Assembly: GCA_905193085.1 (NCBI GenBank) | Contig: CAJJNI010000176.1 | Location: 1 to 5,310, forward strand | Length of the DNA: 5,310 bases | Reading direction: 5' to 3' | Source: an uncultured Lachnospiraceae bacterium | Lineage (GTDB): Bacteria > Bacillota > Clostridia > Lachnospirales > Lachnospiraceae | Shown: positions 5,078 to 5,310 of the stretch, in pieces | How the letters are laid out: the number at the start of each line of letters is the position of its first letter | Position numbering within the stretch: position 1 is the first letter of the stretch | The notes under the pieces: generated by a model | Seen by the model: the letters and a program-made list of their open reading frames with translations, nothing else | Told to the model about the DNA's origin: nothing | Database searches by the model: none | Program-made: the position numbers and the translations under genes

Positions 5078-5310
5078 CAGCTCCAAAAGAAGTTCTCCTG
5101 ATATTTGTTTAATTTCTTTAATATTATCTGTCTGTTCTGATTCTGATGTCAGTTCATGTATTCTTGTTATCTGCTGCTTCATCTTCTGAAACTTTTCAAG
5201 CAGCTTAAGCTTCTGCTCATACTGTTCTAATATTGCATCGCATCTTTTTATCAAATCATGAACACTCTGACGGCTCACACCATTATCTTCAGCAATTTCA
5301 CTAAGAGAAA
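5075..5310 (-). CDS. ylxM: YlxM-family HTH protein, 5' end outside the window
   Basis: About 77 C-terminal residues are visible; the reading frame stays open to the window edge, so the true start lies beyond 5310. A GTG at 5278 could be misread as a start, but the upstream codons continue in frame as SLSEIAEDNG and join to VSRQSVHDLIKRC. Together these form the second half of a sigma-70 region-4-like helix-turn-helix, as in YlxM/p13. The rest, from LIKRCDAILEQYEQKLKLLEKF onward, is a charged, probably coiled-coil tail. YlxM proteins are about 110 residues and are encoded just before ffh in many Firmicutes. In Streptococcus a YlxM protein has been linked to SRP function. Its TAA overlaps the ffh ribosome binding site. 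Confidence 0.9.
   Translation of the reverse strand, partial: SLSEIAEDNGVSRQSVHDLIKRCDAILEQYEQKLKLLEKFQKMKQQITRIHELTSESEQTDNIKEIKQISGELLLEL

Noticed and set aside
5075..5278. Complete 67-residue protein starting at GTG 5278
   Set aside because: The frame continues upstream with a typical YlxM HTH sequence to the window edge, so the GTG is an internal Val codon.
1..5310. CRISPR array, tRNA or rRNA gene, prophage or transposase
   Set aside because: No regularly spaced repeats, cloverleaf, rRNA segments or mobile-element proteins were seen on either strand.

Overview
The window is a low-GC stretch whose genes all lie on the minus strand, so it reads from high to low coordinates. Gene order, very purine-rich Shine-Dalgarno sites and protein sequence style point to an anaerobic Firmicute of the Clostridia, most likely a Lachnospiraceae-type gut organism. 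That placement is inference, because no rRNA or other marker gene is present.

Positions 5310 down to 1739 hold the conserved translation and protein-targeting cluster ylxM (5' end cut off by the window edge), ffh, rpsP, khpA, rimM, trmD. Gaps are short in the upstream part: 12 nt from ylxM to ffh, 41 nt from ffh to rpsP, 18 nt from rpsP to khpA. They widen downstream: 107 nt from khpA to the preferred rimM start, and 68 nt from rimM to trmD. The products are the SRP GTPase and its small HTH partner, ribosomal protein S16, a KH-domain RNA chaperone, a 30S maturation factor and the tRNA m1G37 methyltransferase. The khpA-rimM gap contains a terminator-like hairpin nested inside a longer closing helix, so the rimM-trmD half may be attenuated separately. 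The usual last member, rplS, does not follow trmD here.

Positions 1738 down to 1107 are a 632-nt gene-free regulatory region. In transcription order it holds an extended -10 promoter, an intact cobalamin (B12) riboswitch aptamer, a possible terminator with a U6 tract, an unassigned region with several competing helices, a pair of TTTATAAACA repeats (one within a perfect 12-bp palindrome), and a strong ribosome binding site.

Positions 1106 down to 108 encode a CbiK-type cobaltochelatase with a lipoprotein signal peptide, followed by a GC-rich hairpin that probably ends the transcript. A B12-repressed chelatase fits corrinoid homeostasis. Its predicted location outside the membrane does not fit the textbook cytoplasmic step of anaerobic B12 synthesis, and this is the most interesting biology in the window. 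Positions 1-54 are AT-rich and show nothing I can name.
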